Of a DNA stretch of 64,000 nt, positions 38,706-48,105 are shown in pieces. Made by a program: the position numbers and the translations under genes. The first letter of the stretch is position 1. Each line of letters starts with the position of its first letter. The notes beneath the pieces were generated by a model. It was given only the letters and a program-made list of their open reading frames with translations, searched no databases and had not been told where the DNA came from. The stretch comes from an uncultured Winogradskyella sp. Lineage in GTDB: Bacteria; Bacteroidota; Bacteroidia; Flavobacteriales; Flavobacteriaceae. The stretch spans positions 343,148 through 407,147 of the forward strand of contig NZ_CANLYI010000004.1 of assembly GCF_947495255.1 (NCBI RefSeq), given 5' to 3'.

Positions 38706-38882
38706 TTAATTGTCTTTATATCTGTTTTTATTATATCTATAAATTACAAATGCTATTATAACCAAAACCACAAAAGGTAAAAGTGTACCAATAAAGATAC
38801 CAATGCCATAGCTGTCGTCTGGTGCATTCTTTAGTTTTTCGTCTATTTTAACGTCTTGAAGTAAGGTAATAAGTAAGCTCAT
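38706..38882 (-). CDS. Small membrane protein (58 aa)
   Basis: MSLLITLLQDVKIDEKLKNAPDDSYGIGIFIGTLLPFVVLVIIAFVIYRYNKNRYKDN*; absent from ORF track. Confidence 0.65.
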   Translation of the reverse strand: MSLLITLLQDVKIDEKLKNAPDDSYGIGIFIGTLLPFVVLVIIAFVIYRYNKNRYKDN

Positions 38883-38910
38883 TTATAGAAATTTTATTTC
38901 TCGACCAAAT

Positions 38911-40257
38911 TTAAGTCTTTTGAGCAAGAGGAATAAATGTTTTCCTGAATTTTATAATTAATGGTAATCCACGTGCAATCATCCAAAGGGTAAACGCAAT
39001 AAAAATACCATACAATTTGTAGTTTTGCGCATCTGTCCAAAAAATAACTGGAACAAATATTACAAGTGTAGAAAACAACAATACGTTTCTAAGATATTTC
39101 ATTTTACCAAGCCCTTTAAAAACACCATCAAAAATGAAAGCTAAAGCACATAAGGGTTGCATAGCTAACACAATCCAAAACACGTTGTAAAACTCACTAA
39201 GTACCTTTTCATCATTACTGAATAAGTTGCCAATGGAATAGTAAAATAAGGTTCCTATTAGGCCAATAACAATTCCGATGAAAATGCCATATTTAATAAG
39301 TTTATTGCTTAATTCAACGAGATTTTTATAATCTTTTGCTCCAAATAATTTTCCTGATAAAATATTACCAGCACTTGCATAACCATCAATTAGAAAAGCA
39401 CCTAAAAACCACAAATTAATCGCGATAGTATAAGCTGCAATATAGCTTTCACCATATTTAGTGGCAAAACTAGTACCAAAATATAAAGCAATATTTAAAG
39501 CAATGGTTCTAATAAATAAATTGAGAATCATTAATGTGAAACGTTTCATTTCCGGATTAAAAGGCAATTTTACTAATAACGGAATGTCTGTTTTTTTAAG
39601 TAAATAATAAGCAGAGAGTACGGCCATAATAACTTGAGCAATAACACTTGCATAAGCAGCACCTTTTATATGCATTGCAGGAATGTAACCTTCAATGCCA
39701 TAAACAAAAATAAAGTCGAGAATAATATTTGCTAATGCACCCGAAATAGCAATAAGCATGGGGAAATATGTGTTTTGAAGCCCTCTAAAAGTACCAAAAA
39801 CAGCAATGGTAAATAAGGTAAACGGAAAACCAAAAACACGAATACGGTAATAGTCTACACTATAATTTAGAATGCTATCGGAAGCATTATAAAGCTTAAA
39901 AATCTGCGAAGCTAAAGGATAGGTAACTGCTATAATTATTAAGCTCAAGGCTGTAATGACAAAAATGGCCTGAGCAGGTAAGTTTTTAACGGCTTCAATA
40001 TTTCCGGCACCTAAGTATTGCGAAATTATAGATGAAATAGCACTTCGAGTTTGTCCCAACACCCATATGAGCATAGACAAAAATGTAGTTACAATACCAA
40101 CAGCAGCCAAAGATGTTGTGGCATTATGTTCCATATTACCAATAATTGCAGCATCAGTTAAAGACAATATGGGTTCAGACACACCAGAAATTAATGCTGG
40201 AATTGCTAATTTATTAATTTGTTTTAAAGTTATACTCAAAATACTAATTCGTAACAA
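38911..40257 (-). CDS. MATE family efflux transporter
   Basis: KLAIPALISGVSEPILSLTDAAIIG and multi-TM pattern. Confidence 0.92.
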   Translation of the reverse strand: MLRISILSITLKQINKLAIPALISGVSEPILSLTDAAIIGNMEHNATTSLAAVGIVTTFLSMLIWVLGQTRSAISSIISQYLGAGNIEAVKNLPAQAIFVITALSLIIIAVTYPLASQIFKLYNASDSILNYSVDYYRIRVFGFPFTLFTIAVFGTFRGLQNTYFPMLIAISGALANIILDFIFVYGIEGYIPAMHIKGAAYASVIAQVIMAVLSAYYLLKKTDIPLLVKLPFNPEMKRFTLMILNLFIRTIALNIALYFGTSFATKYGESYIAAYTIAINLWFLGAFLIDGYASAGNILSGKLFGAKDYKNLVELSNKLIKYGIFIGIVIGLIGTLFYYSIGNLFSNDEKVLSEFYNVFWIVLAMQPLCALAFIFDGVFKGLGKMKYLRNVLLFSTLVIFVPVIFWTDAQNYKLYGIFIAFTLWMIARGLPLIIKFRKTFIPLAQKT

Positions 40258-40736
40258 TGAAAGGGGAATTCACTTTGTTTTGGAAAATGAATATCGCCTA
40301 ATTTTTTATAACCGCGAAGTTCGTAAAACTTTTGGTTTCTTTTGTTCTTAGAGAAGGTGTCTAATCTAATAGAGCTATAATTATTATCTATAGTAAATTG
40401 TTCTGCAAAATTCATTAGCTGTTGCGCATAACCTTTGCCTTGCATATTTGGGTGAACAGCTAAGCGATGAATATAAATTGCATTGTTAGTTGAAGTTAAC
40501 CATTTTATAGGTTTGTATTCTGAATCCATAAAGGTGGATATGACAACACTGCCTATTATTTTTGAATCAATTTCTAAAGCATAAAGTTCATTGTGTTTTA
40601 CATCATTTTTAAAGGCCGCAACGTTTGGATAGGGCTCGTTCCATTGATAAATCTTATTAGCAATCATTGCCTTAGCACAAGCTTTTGTAATGCTAATAAT
40701 ACAGTCAATATCTTTTTCTTCTGCTATACGAATCAT
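40236..40736 (-). CDS. GNAT family N-acetyltransferase
   Basis: IHRLAVHPNMQGKGYAQQLM acetyl-CoA-binding motif. Confidence 0.92.
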   Translation of the reverse strand: MIRIAEEKDIDCIISITKACAKAMIANKIYQWNEPYPNVAAFKNDVKHNELYALEIDSKIIGSVVISTFMDSEYKPIKWLTSTNNAIYIHRLAVHPNMQGKGYAQQLMNFAEQFTIDNNYSSIRLDTFSKNKRNQKFYELRGYKKLGDIHFPKQSEFPFHCYELVF

Positions 40737-40782
40737 TAATAATGTTTATTTTTGTGGTAATATAAATTACAATTTTCTAATT

Positions 40783-41580
40783 ATGAAGACAATATTAGTT
40801 CCTGTTGGATCCTCAAAAAACGCGCAATCTCATTTACAATATGCTGTTGATTTCGCAAAAGCATTTGGTGCTAAAGTTTATGTGATTCAAATATATAATG
40901 TTTATACCAAAGCAGGAACAATGATAAAGATTGACCATATTTTGGAGGCTGAATCTAAATCGTTTTTAGAAAATCATATTGCATCAATTGACACAAAAGG
41001 TGTTGATGTTGTGGCTAGAACGTTTAAAGGAAAATTGATTAATACGTTAGAGAAAGTATGTGATGCTTTAGATGTTGATTTAATAATTTTAGAACCACGT
41101 ACCAACTCTATTAAAGACGAAGTGTATTTAGGAAAAACATCTGGTAAGATTATAAAGCAAACTCAGATTCCGGCTTTAATTGTACCAGAAGATTATACTT
41201 TTAAGCCCTTAAAAAAGCTTTTATTAGCTTTAAAATCTGCAACAATTAAAAAAGAGAATGTATTATATCCTTTACAGTCTATAAAAACACAATTTAATGC
41301 TGCAGTTACTTTGCTTTTAGTGAAGACGCCACATCATAAAAAGCACGATTTTGATGTTAATGAAGAACTACAGTCGCTTATTTCTACAACTAAAAAGGCT
41401 GATAGCCCAACAACTTTTATGGCATTTTTAGAACATCATAAAGAGAATAATCCAGATTTGTTATGTGTTGTAAGACGTAAAAGAGGTTTCTTTAAAAAGC
41501 TATGGGAAAAGAATACAATCTTAAAGAAAGACTTTCACAGCACTACAATTCCTGTTTTAGTATTGAGCGGATTAAAATAA
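40783..41580 (+). CDS. Universal stress protein
   Basis: MKTILVPVGSSKNAQSHLQYAVDFAKAFGAKVYVIQ. Confidence 0.88.
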   Translation: MKTILVPVGSSKNAQSHLQYAVDFAKAFGAKVYVIQIYNVYTKAGTMIKIDHILEAESKSFLENHIASIDTKGVDVVARTFKGKLINTLEKVCDALDVDLIILEPRTNSIKDEVYLGKTSGKIIKQTQIPALIVPEDYTFKPLKKLLLALKSATIKKENVLYPLQSIKTQFNAAVTLLLVKTPHHKKHDFDVNEELQSLISTTKKADSPTTFMAFLEHHKENNPDLLCVVRRKRGFFKKLWEKNTILKKDFHSTTIPVLVLSGLK

Positions 41581-41594
41581 AATTATATAATTTT

Positions 41595-41668
41595 GGGGAT
41601 GTAGCTCAGTTGGCTAGAGCGCTTGACTGGCAGTCAAGAGGTCGTGAGTTCGAATCTCATCTTCTCCA
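41595..41668 (+). tRNA. tRNA-Ala (GGC)
   Basis: Cloverleaf GGGGATG TA GCTCAGTTGGCTAGAGC G CTTGA CTGGCAG TCAAG AGGTC GTGAG TTCGAAT CTCAT CTTCTCC A. Confidence 0.95.
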
Positions 41669-41687
41669 CAGCAAGTACGTTATAGAA

Positions 41688-42527
41688 TTATTCTAGAAAA
41701 CGAACAGAATTTTCAACAACTAAATTTAATTCTTGAGAAAGGTCATTGTTATTCCAGGGATGTTTAATATTAAACACATGATCTGCATTTTCAATAATTT
41801 TAAATTCACTTTTAGGATTCCACCGATGTAAAGCTTCTGCTTCATTTATTTTTACGGAAGTATCGTTAGAACCATGAATAATTAAATGCGGAATTTTTAA
41901 TTGTTTTTCTGCAGATTCAATATGTAGTCGTTTTTCATTTACTTTAAAATCCTCAAAGAACTGATAGTAATGTGGCATTTGCTGTTTTGTCCTTCCGTTT
42001 AAGACGTACTTAATACCTTCTTGTTTCCACTCTTCTAAATTGCCAATTGTTGAGGTGCGTTTTCCAAAGTCACAAACACTGGCTAATGTAATAAGTTTAG
42101 TAATTCGGATATCTTCTGAAGCTTTTAAAATGGTAATTCCACCGCCACGACTATGACCAATTAACGAGATATTAGCTGTGTTAATATTAGAGTTATTTTT
42201 AAAATGGCCTTGAGACCAAGAGATAATGTCATCTAAATCATCGAGTTCTTTGGTATAATTATTATGACCAAAAGCGTCTAAATCTGGGAAATCAATTGGG
42301 TTTTCCATGGTTCCACCATTATGAGAAAAGTTGAACTTTATAAAACAAAATCCTGCCTTAGCAAAATCCTCTGCCATAAGGTTCCAACTTCCCCAATCTT
42401 TAAAACCTTTGTAGCCATGGCAAAATATAACTATGGATTGATTGTTTTTCTCTTCAGAATAAAACGTATCAATTAAGATGGGTTTGTTATCCTTTCGTTC
42501 TAAAATTATGTTTTTTTCAATGGTCAT
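41688..42527 (-). CDS. Alpha/beta hydrolase
   Basis: GHSRGGG nucleophile elbow, FCHGYKGFKDWG. Confidence 0.9.
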   Translation of the reverse strand: MTIEKNIILERKDNKPILIDTFYSEEKNNQSIVIFCHGYKGFKDWGSWNLMAEDFAKAGFCFIKFNFSHNGGTMENPIDFPDLDAFGHNNYTKELDDLDDIISWSQGHFKNNSNINTANISLIGHSRGGGITILKASEDIRITKLITLASVCDFGKRTSTIGNLEEWKQEGIKYVLNGRTKQQMPHYYQFFEDFKVNEKRLHIESAEKQLKIPHLIIHGSNDTSVKINEAEALHRWNPKSEFKIIENADHVFNIKHPWNNNDLSQELNLVVENSVRFLE

Positions 42528-45286
42528 TAGTCGAGTTCTTTTTCAGTGAAATTTATCTTTGGATTACAGATTTCGGTGATGAGTTTTTTGAGTTCAATTT
42601 CAAAATCATCTAATGTTTCTTGAGTTATAAGTTGGTCTTTAGAACGTGCATGTGAAGATGCTTTTTTACCAAATTTAAGGAAACCTTCATTGAGGTTTTT
42701 AAACGAAATTATGCCAGCTTCAATAGGTAACTCTATTCTGTTTTGCTGTTTCATCATATACGCATAACACAATACTTGAAATGATTTACTATACTTATCA
42801 TAATCAGTGGTTAGATCTTCCCAATTAACAACCTCGACTTTGTTTTGTTCAACCTTTCCAGACTTATAATCTATAACTCTGGTAATACCATTAAAACTAT
42901 CAACTCTGTCAACTTTTCCTTTTAGTCTAATAGGAAAATCTAAGCCTTCAATTTTAATTTCAATAGTTTCATCTGCTTCAATAGATAATATTTTTATTTC
43001 ATTTCCACTCTTTACACTTTCAATCTCTTGATTTAGAAAATTAGAAATGTAACGTTGAGCGATTTCAAAAATGATTAGATTTTTTCCACTTGAAAAACCC
43101 CCTTTATTGTAGAGTATTTCAAAATGTTTAGTCACCATATTTTTGGTTTGGCTTTTAAACGCTTTAAGATGTTCTACGGTTAAAACAGAACTTTCTAATG
43201 GTTTATAAAAATCTTCTAAAGAATTATGAATCACAGAGCCTAAAGTGTTAGCAGCAATATTTTCTTCAACTTCATCAAACTCTTTAATACCTAATATTTT
43301 ATCGTAATAAAAATCAATAGGATTCCGCATGTAATTAGTTAAGGAGGACGGTGAATAGCCTTTATTAGATAGTACTTTTAGTTGTTCAATTACAGAAGGT
43401 GTTTTAATGATTTCTTGCAGGTTTTGTTCTACAGTTGGTACGTCTGGTGAAATTATTTTATGTTCAATATTATGAATTCCTTCAATATCTAATTGTGTAA
43501 TAAATCTACTTTTTTCTCCGCCTTTTAAGGCATCTACTTCTGTGTTATATAAGATATAAACATTTTTTGCGCGTTGTAAAAGCCTATAAAAGTGATACGT
43601 ATATACGGCATCTTTATCTTTATATGTAGGTAGTCCTTTTTGAATTTTAACATCAAACGGAATAAAAGAATTATTTGTTTTTCCTGAGGGTAGAATACCT
43701 TCATTAACAGAACTAATAATTACAGTATCAAAATCTAAAACTCTAGATTCTAACATTCCCATAATTTGAAGACCTTCTAAAGGTTCTCCCTTAAAGTCTA
43801 AAGTTTCTGAGCTTAAAAGTTCTTTGTATATTGTTTGTAACGCGACTATTGAATTTAGGTATTTGTAATTTGAATTTAATTCAGTCAGTTGATTAAATAA
43901 GGTATTAAAACGGTAGAGATATTCTAATTCTAGACTGTGAATTTGCTTATTGTCATCTAAGTTAGACTTCATTTTAAAAATAAGGTCTGAACATTGTTTT
44001 AACGCCATTTTGGGCTCGTCATTCCAAGAACCTAAAAGTAAATCTAAAATATCTAAATGTGAAGTGGCTATTTGTTTTAAATCAGATACAGTGAGATATA
44101 CTAAATTATTTTTTTGAATATAAGCTACTATTTCACTTGAAACATTTTTAGTTTCTGTCTCAAATAATCCGTAAACAGATGGGTGAGAAAGTAAACTTAC
44201 GACATCTTTAAAGTAGAACTGTTTCGGATTTAATTTATGAGTTATAAAAAGTTGTTCAAAAAATGAAGCTAAGGGAACCAAATGTAATGGTAAGCCCATG
44301 GTTACATTAAGCTTAGTAATGTCTTTTGGTATTGAATTAAGTACGGGTAGTAATAGTTCTTCTTCTCCCAAAACCACAGCTATTTTAGAAAGGTTGGTTT
44401 CCGTTAGGGTTAATTCTTCTAATATCTGACCAATGTATTTGGCTTGTCCTACAAGTTTAGGAATACCTATAGCTTGGATGTTTTTTGCTTCAGCATAATG
44501 CGATGTTACCCAATTAAAGGGATTGGTTTTAAAATAATTCCATTGGCTTCTATGCTGTCTAGTAAACCAACCAGCATCATGAATGTTGTCATCGATAAAT
44601 GCTTTATCAATATCCCAATAAATGTGAGCTAAATCATTTTTAAGTAAACCTTGAATAATTTGAGATTCTGATGTGTTTAGGGCATTAAACCCTAAAAATA
44701 TATGTGTTTTATTATTAGTGTTTTTTATATAGGATTCTAGTTTATCTGCCGCTTCTCTGTATATAAGACCTTGGTAACCTTGTTTAGTTTGTAAAAGGTT
44801 TTTAGTAAAGGCAGAATAATACGTTTTGAGCTGTTTCCAGAACTTTAAATGGTTTGTAATAAGTTCTGTTTGATTAATTTCTAAAGACCAATGATTAATC
44901 TCTTTAATTGCATTTAGATAATCAAAAATGTGTTCTTGAGGAATTAAGTAACGGTCAATCTCGTTAAAGTCTTGCAATAGTATTTGAGCCCAATTTGAAA
45001 AGGATTCAAATGTTTCTTGTTCGCTTTCTGGTGTTAAATGTTTATATGTTTCGTAAAGTCTAAATAATAAGTCTGCATTTGGTAAAGTTTGTATTCCAGA
45101 TAACTCTTCAACAAATTCTTCAATACTAAGAATATCTGGTGTAAAAATGGGTCTATCTATTAATGTAGATAGATGATGCTTAAGAAAGACACCAGCACGT
45201 TTACTAGGGAGAATGAAATGTAAATCTTCGAGGTTTAACTTTTTTACTTGTAAATCTAGAAGTACTGTTTTTATAAAACTTATCAT
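42527..45286 (-). CDS. PD-(D/E)XK nuclease family protein (AddB-like)
   Basis: C-terminal RVIDYKSG nuclease motif; YSPSSLTNYMRNPIDFYYDKIL. Confidence 0.85.
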   Translation of the reverse strand: MISFIKTVLLDLQVKKLNLEDLHFILPSKRAGVFLKHHLSTLIDRPIFTPDILSIEEFVEELSGIQTLPNADLLFRLYETYKHLTPESEQETFESFSNWAQILLQDFNEIDRYLIPQEHIFDYLNAIKEINHWSLEINQTELITNHLKFWKQLKTYYSAFTKNLLQTKQGYQGLIYREAADKLESYIKNTNNKTHIFLGFNALNTSESQIIQGLLKNDLAHIYWDIDKAFIDDNIHDAGWFTRQHRSQWNYFKTNPFNWVTSHYAEAKNIQAIGIPKLVGQAKYIGQILEELTLTETNLSKIAVVLGEEELLLPVLNSIPKDITKLNVTMGLPLHLVPLASFFEQLFITHKLNPKQFYFKDVVSLLSHPSVYGLFETETKNVSSEIVAYIQKNNLVYLTVSDLKQIATSHLDILDLLLGSWNDEPKMALKQCSDLIFKMKSNLDDNKQIHSLELEYLYRFNTLFNQLTELNSNYKYLNSIVALQTIYKELLSSETLDFKGEPLEGLQIMGMLESRVLDFDTVIISSVNEGILPSGKTNNSFIPFDVKIQKGLPTYKDKDAVYTYHFYRLLQRAKNVYILYNTEVDALKGGEKSRFITQLDIEGIHNIEHKIISPDVPTVEQNLQEIIKTPSVIEQLKVLSNKGYSPSSLTNYMRNPIDFYYDKILGIKEFDEVEENIAANTLGSVIHNSLEDFYKPLESSVLTVEHLKAFKSQTKNMVTKHFEILYNKGGFSSGKNLIIFEIAQRYISNFLNQEIESVKSGNEIKILSIEADETIEIKIEGLDFPIRLKGKVDRVDSFNGITRVIDYKSGKVEQNKVEVVNWEDLTTDYDKYSKSFQVLCYAYMMKQQNRIELPIEAGIISFKNLNEGFLKFGKKASSHARSKDQLITQETLDDFEIELKKLITEICNPKINFTEKELD

Positions 45287-45297
45287 TTTATAAAAAT

Positions 45298-45328
45298 AAA
45301 AAACGCTCCGAATTTCGGAGCGTTTTTA
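45298..45328 (-). terminator. Rho-independent terminator after the OmpA-family gene
   Basis: aaaacgctccgaa-ttcggagcgttttt. Confidence 0.85.
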
Positions 45329-45353
45329 AAATATATTTTAGATGTGATTGTGA

Positions 45354-46748
45354 TTAGTTTTTCAACTTCACTTCTACACGTCTGTTTTCTTTTCTACCAG
45401 CTGCTGTTCTGTTGTTAGCAATTGGATTAGATTCACCAAAACCTGCTGCAGTTAATCTGCTTGCAGAAATACCATTAGAAATTAAGTAATCTCTAACTGC
45501 ATTTGCTCTTCTTTCAGATAACGCTTGGTTACTAGCTTTAGGACCTTGACTATCAGTATGACCTTCAATTCCGAAATCAGCTTTTGGGTATTCTTTAAAG
45601 ATTACAACCATAGCTTGTAATACTTGATCAGTTTGTTTTTGGAAAGATGCCTTACCAGAATCAAATAAGATAGATCTTGCATAAGTATTTAAAGCTTTAA
45701 CAACTTCTTCAGTTGGCTTAACTTCAGGACAACCATTGTTTGCAACAGTACCAGCTTCGTTAACACATTTATCATCTTTGTCTAAAACACCATCACCATC
45801 AGTATCAGGCCAAGGACATCCACTATTTGCAGCAGGACCAGCTTCGTTAGCACATTTGTCATCACCATCAGCAACACCGTCACCATCAGCATCTGGACAA
45901 CCAGCTAAAGTTTTTAAACCTGCAACAGTAGGACATTTATCATCTTTATCTACTACACCGTCACCATCAGAATCAGGACAACCGTTGAATTCAGCTAAAC
46001 CTGCAGTATTAGGACAATCGTCTTTAGAATCTTGGATACCATCATTATCAGAATCAGGACAACCATTAAAGATTTCTAATCCAGCTTCTTCAGGACAAGC
46101 ATCATCTTGATCATATACACCATCACCATCAGTATCAGTACCACCAAACTTGAAAGTAAGACCTACTGAATGTTGGAAATGCTTTTTCGTAGAATTTTCA
46201 AAAGCATGCTTGTAAGTTGATTGTATATCGAAACCTAATTGCTCAGAAATCCAAATTTTAAAACCTAAAGTTCCGTTTAATGTACCAGCACCTGATTCAT
46301 CTAACCAAGTGTAACCACCACCAATACCTACGTAAGGATCGATTGTTTTAGATTTAATAACTTCCATTAAGCTGTAAGAAACTCTACCGTCTAGACCAAA
46401 ATAAGTAAGGTCATCTACTTTATTTGTAGTTTCTACACCAAAACTATCTGTATTTGAGCCGAATTTATCTATTTTATTTAAAGAACCAGTAGCAGTGAAT
46501 GTGAAACCATCACTAAGGTATCTCGAAACTGAAATAGTAGAAAGCGAAGGAAAAACATTCCAATGATCTTCTGCGTTAAAGTATTCGTCAAAATAATCAC
46601 CTTGAGGTGCATCTTCTCCTACAGGATAAAAGTCAACAGCGTTAGCTCCAACCGTAATAGCCCATGGATTGTTTTTGTCTTGAGCATTAGAAGTGCTAAA
46701 ACTTGCAATAAGTACTGCAACAAAAAATAATCTGCTAAGATTTTTCAT
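45354..46748 (-). CDS. OmpA-family porin with thrombospondin type-3 repeats
   Basis: Beta-barrel-like N-terminus, DTDGDGV repeats, C-terminal IEGHTDSQGPKASNQALSERRANAVRDYL. Confidence 0.95.
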   Translation of the reverse strand: MKNLSRLFFVAVLIASFSTSNAQDKNNPWAITVGANAVDFYPVGEDAPQGDYFDEYFNAEDHWNVFPSLSTISVSRYLSDGFTFTATGSLNKIDKFGSNTDSFGVETTNKVDDLTYFGLDGRVSYSLMEVIKSKTIDPYVGIGGGYTWLDESGAGTLNGTLGFKIWISEQLGFDIQSTYKHAFENSTKKHFQHSVGLTFKFGGTDTDGDGVYDQDDACPEEAGLEIFNGCPDSDNDGIQDSKDDCPNTAGLAEFNGCPDSDGDGVVDKDDKCPTVAGLKTLAGCPDADGDGVADGDDKCANEAGPAANSGCPWPDTDGDGVLDKDDKCVNEAGTVANNGCPEVKPTEEVVKALNTYARSILFDSGKASFQKQTDQVLQAMVVIFKEYPKADFGIEGHTDSQGPKASNQALSERRANAVRDYLISNGISASRLTAAGFGESNPIANNRTAAGRKENRRVEVKLKN

Positions 46749-46872
46749 ATTCTAATTAATTTAATTTTTAAGTGTTAATTAAAGACAAAAGTAAGTTGTT
46801 AAATTTTATTAACAAAGTAAATTTTATAAAATTATTGAGATATAGCCCTAAAAATGAGAGTTTGTAACGATT

Positions 46873-48066
46873 TTAAATAACATCTAGTGCTTTGCCTACT
46901 TTAGTAAAAGCAGAAATTGCTTTGTCTAATTGGTTTTTGTCATGAGCAGCAGATAGTTGCACTCTGATTCTTGCTTTGTCTTTTGGTACTACAGGATAAA
47001 AGAAACCAATAACGTATATGCCTTCTTCTAATAGCATATTCGCCATATTTTGCGATAATTTTGCATCATATAACATTACGGGTACAATTGCAGAATCACC
47101 ATCCACAATATCAAATCCTGCTGCTTTCATACCTTTTTTGAAGTATTTTGTATTCCAGTCGACCTTGTCTCTTAGCGTTGTATCATTTTTAAGCATATCG
47201 AACACTTTAATAGATGCACCAACAATAGCAGGAGCTAAAGAGTTTGAGAATAAATAAGGACGAGAGCGTTGACGTAGAAGTTCAATAATTTCTTTTTTAG
47301 CTGTAGTATAACCACCCATTGCGCCACCTAAAGCTTTTCCTAAAGTACCTGTGATAATATCGATTCTGCCAAGAACACCTTTTTCTTCTAATGTTCCAAT
47401 TCCTGTCTCACCTATAAAACCTGTTGCATGACATTCGTCTATCATAACCATAGCATCATACTTGTCTGCTAAATCACATATTTTATCTAAAGGAGCAACC
47501 AAGCCATCCATAGAAAAAACACCATCTGTTACAATAATTTTGAAACGTGCACCATTAGCATTAGCTTCAATTAGTTGTGTTTCTAAATCTGCCATATCAT
47601 TATTTTGGTAACGATATCTTGCTGCTTTACATAATCTTACACCATCTATAATAGAAGCGTGATTTAAGGAATCTGAAATTATAGCATCTTCTTTAGTCAA
47701 TAAAGGTTCAAAAACACCACCATTTGCATCAAAAGCGGCTGCATATAATATAGTATCTTCAGTACCATAGAAATCAGCAATTTTTTGCTCTAATTCTTTG
47801 TGGATATCTTGAGTACCACAAATAAAACGAACAGAAGACATCCCAAAACCATGTGTATCCATAGTATCTTTTGCTGCTTGTATAACATCTGGGTGCGATG
47901 ATAATCCTAAATAATTATTAGCGCAGAAATTTAATACTTTCTTACCAGTATTTAGTGTTATCTCAGCACCTTGAGGTGAAGTAATTATACGCTCTTCCTT
48001 AAAAAGACCTGCTTGTTTTATAGACTCTATCTCTTCTTGTAAGTGATTTTTTATATTTCCGTACAT
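46873..48066 (-). CDS. kbl: Glycine C-acetyltransferase
   Basis: [26 protein letters not shown]...[11 protein letters not shown]...[10 protein letters not shown]. Confidence 0.95.
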   Translation of the reverse strand: MYGNIKNHLQEEIESIKQAGLFKEERIITSPQGAEITLNTGKKVLNFCANNYLGLSSHPDVIQAAKDTMDTHGFGMSSVRFICGTQDIHKELEQKIADFYGTEDTILYAAAFDANGGVFEPLLTKEDAIISDSLNHASIIDGVRLCKAARYRYQNNDMADLETQLIEANANGARFKIIVTDGVFSMDGLVAPLDKICDLADKYDAMVMIDECHATGFIGETGIGTLEEKGVLGRIDIITGTLGKALGGAMGGYTTAKKEIIELLRQRSRPYLFSNSLAPAIVGASIKVFDMLKNDTTLRDKVDWNTKYFKKGMKAAGFDIVDGDSAIVPVMLYDAKLSQNMANMLLEEGIYVIGFFYPVVPKDKARIRVQLSAAHDKNQLDKAISAFTKVGKALDVI

Positions 48067-48105
48067 GGTTTTATTTTTGAATTGAAACAAAGATACTATG
48101 AAAAA

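Noticed and set aside
45736-46110. Plus-strand ORF with repeated SPSVSGQ-type units, and repeats that look array-like
   Set aside because: It is the antisense of the DTDGDGV thrombospondin-3 repeats of the OmpA-family gene; not a CRISPR array and not an independent gene.
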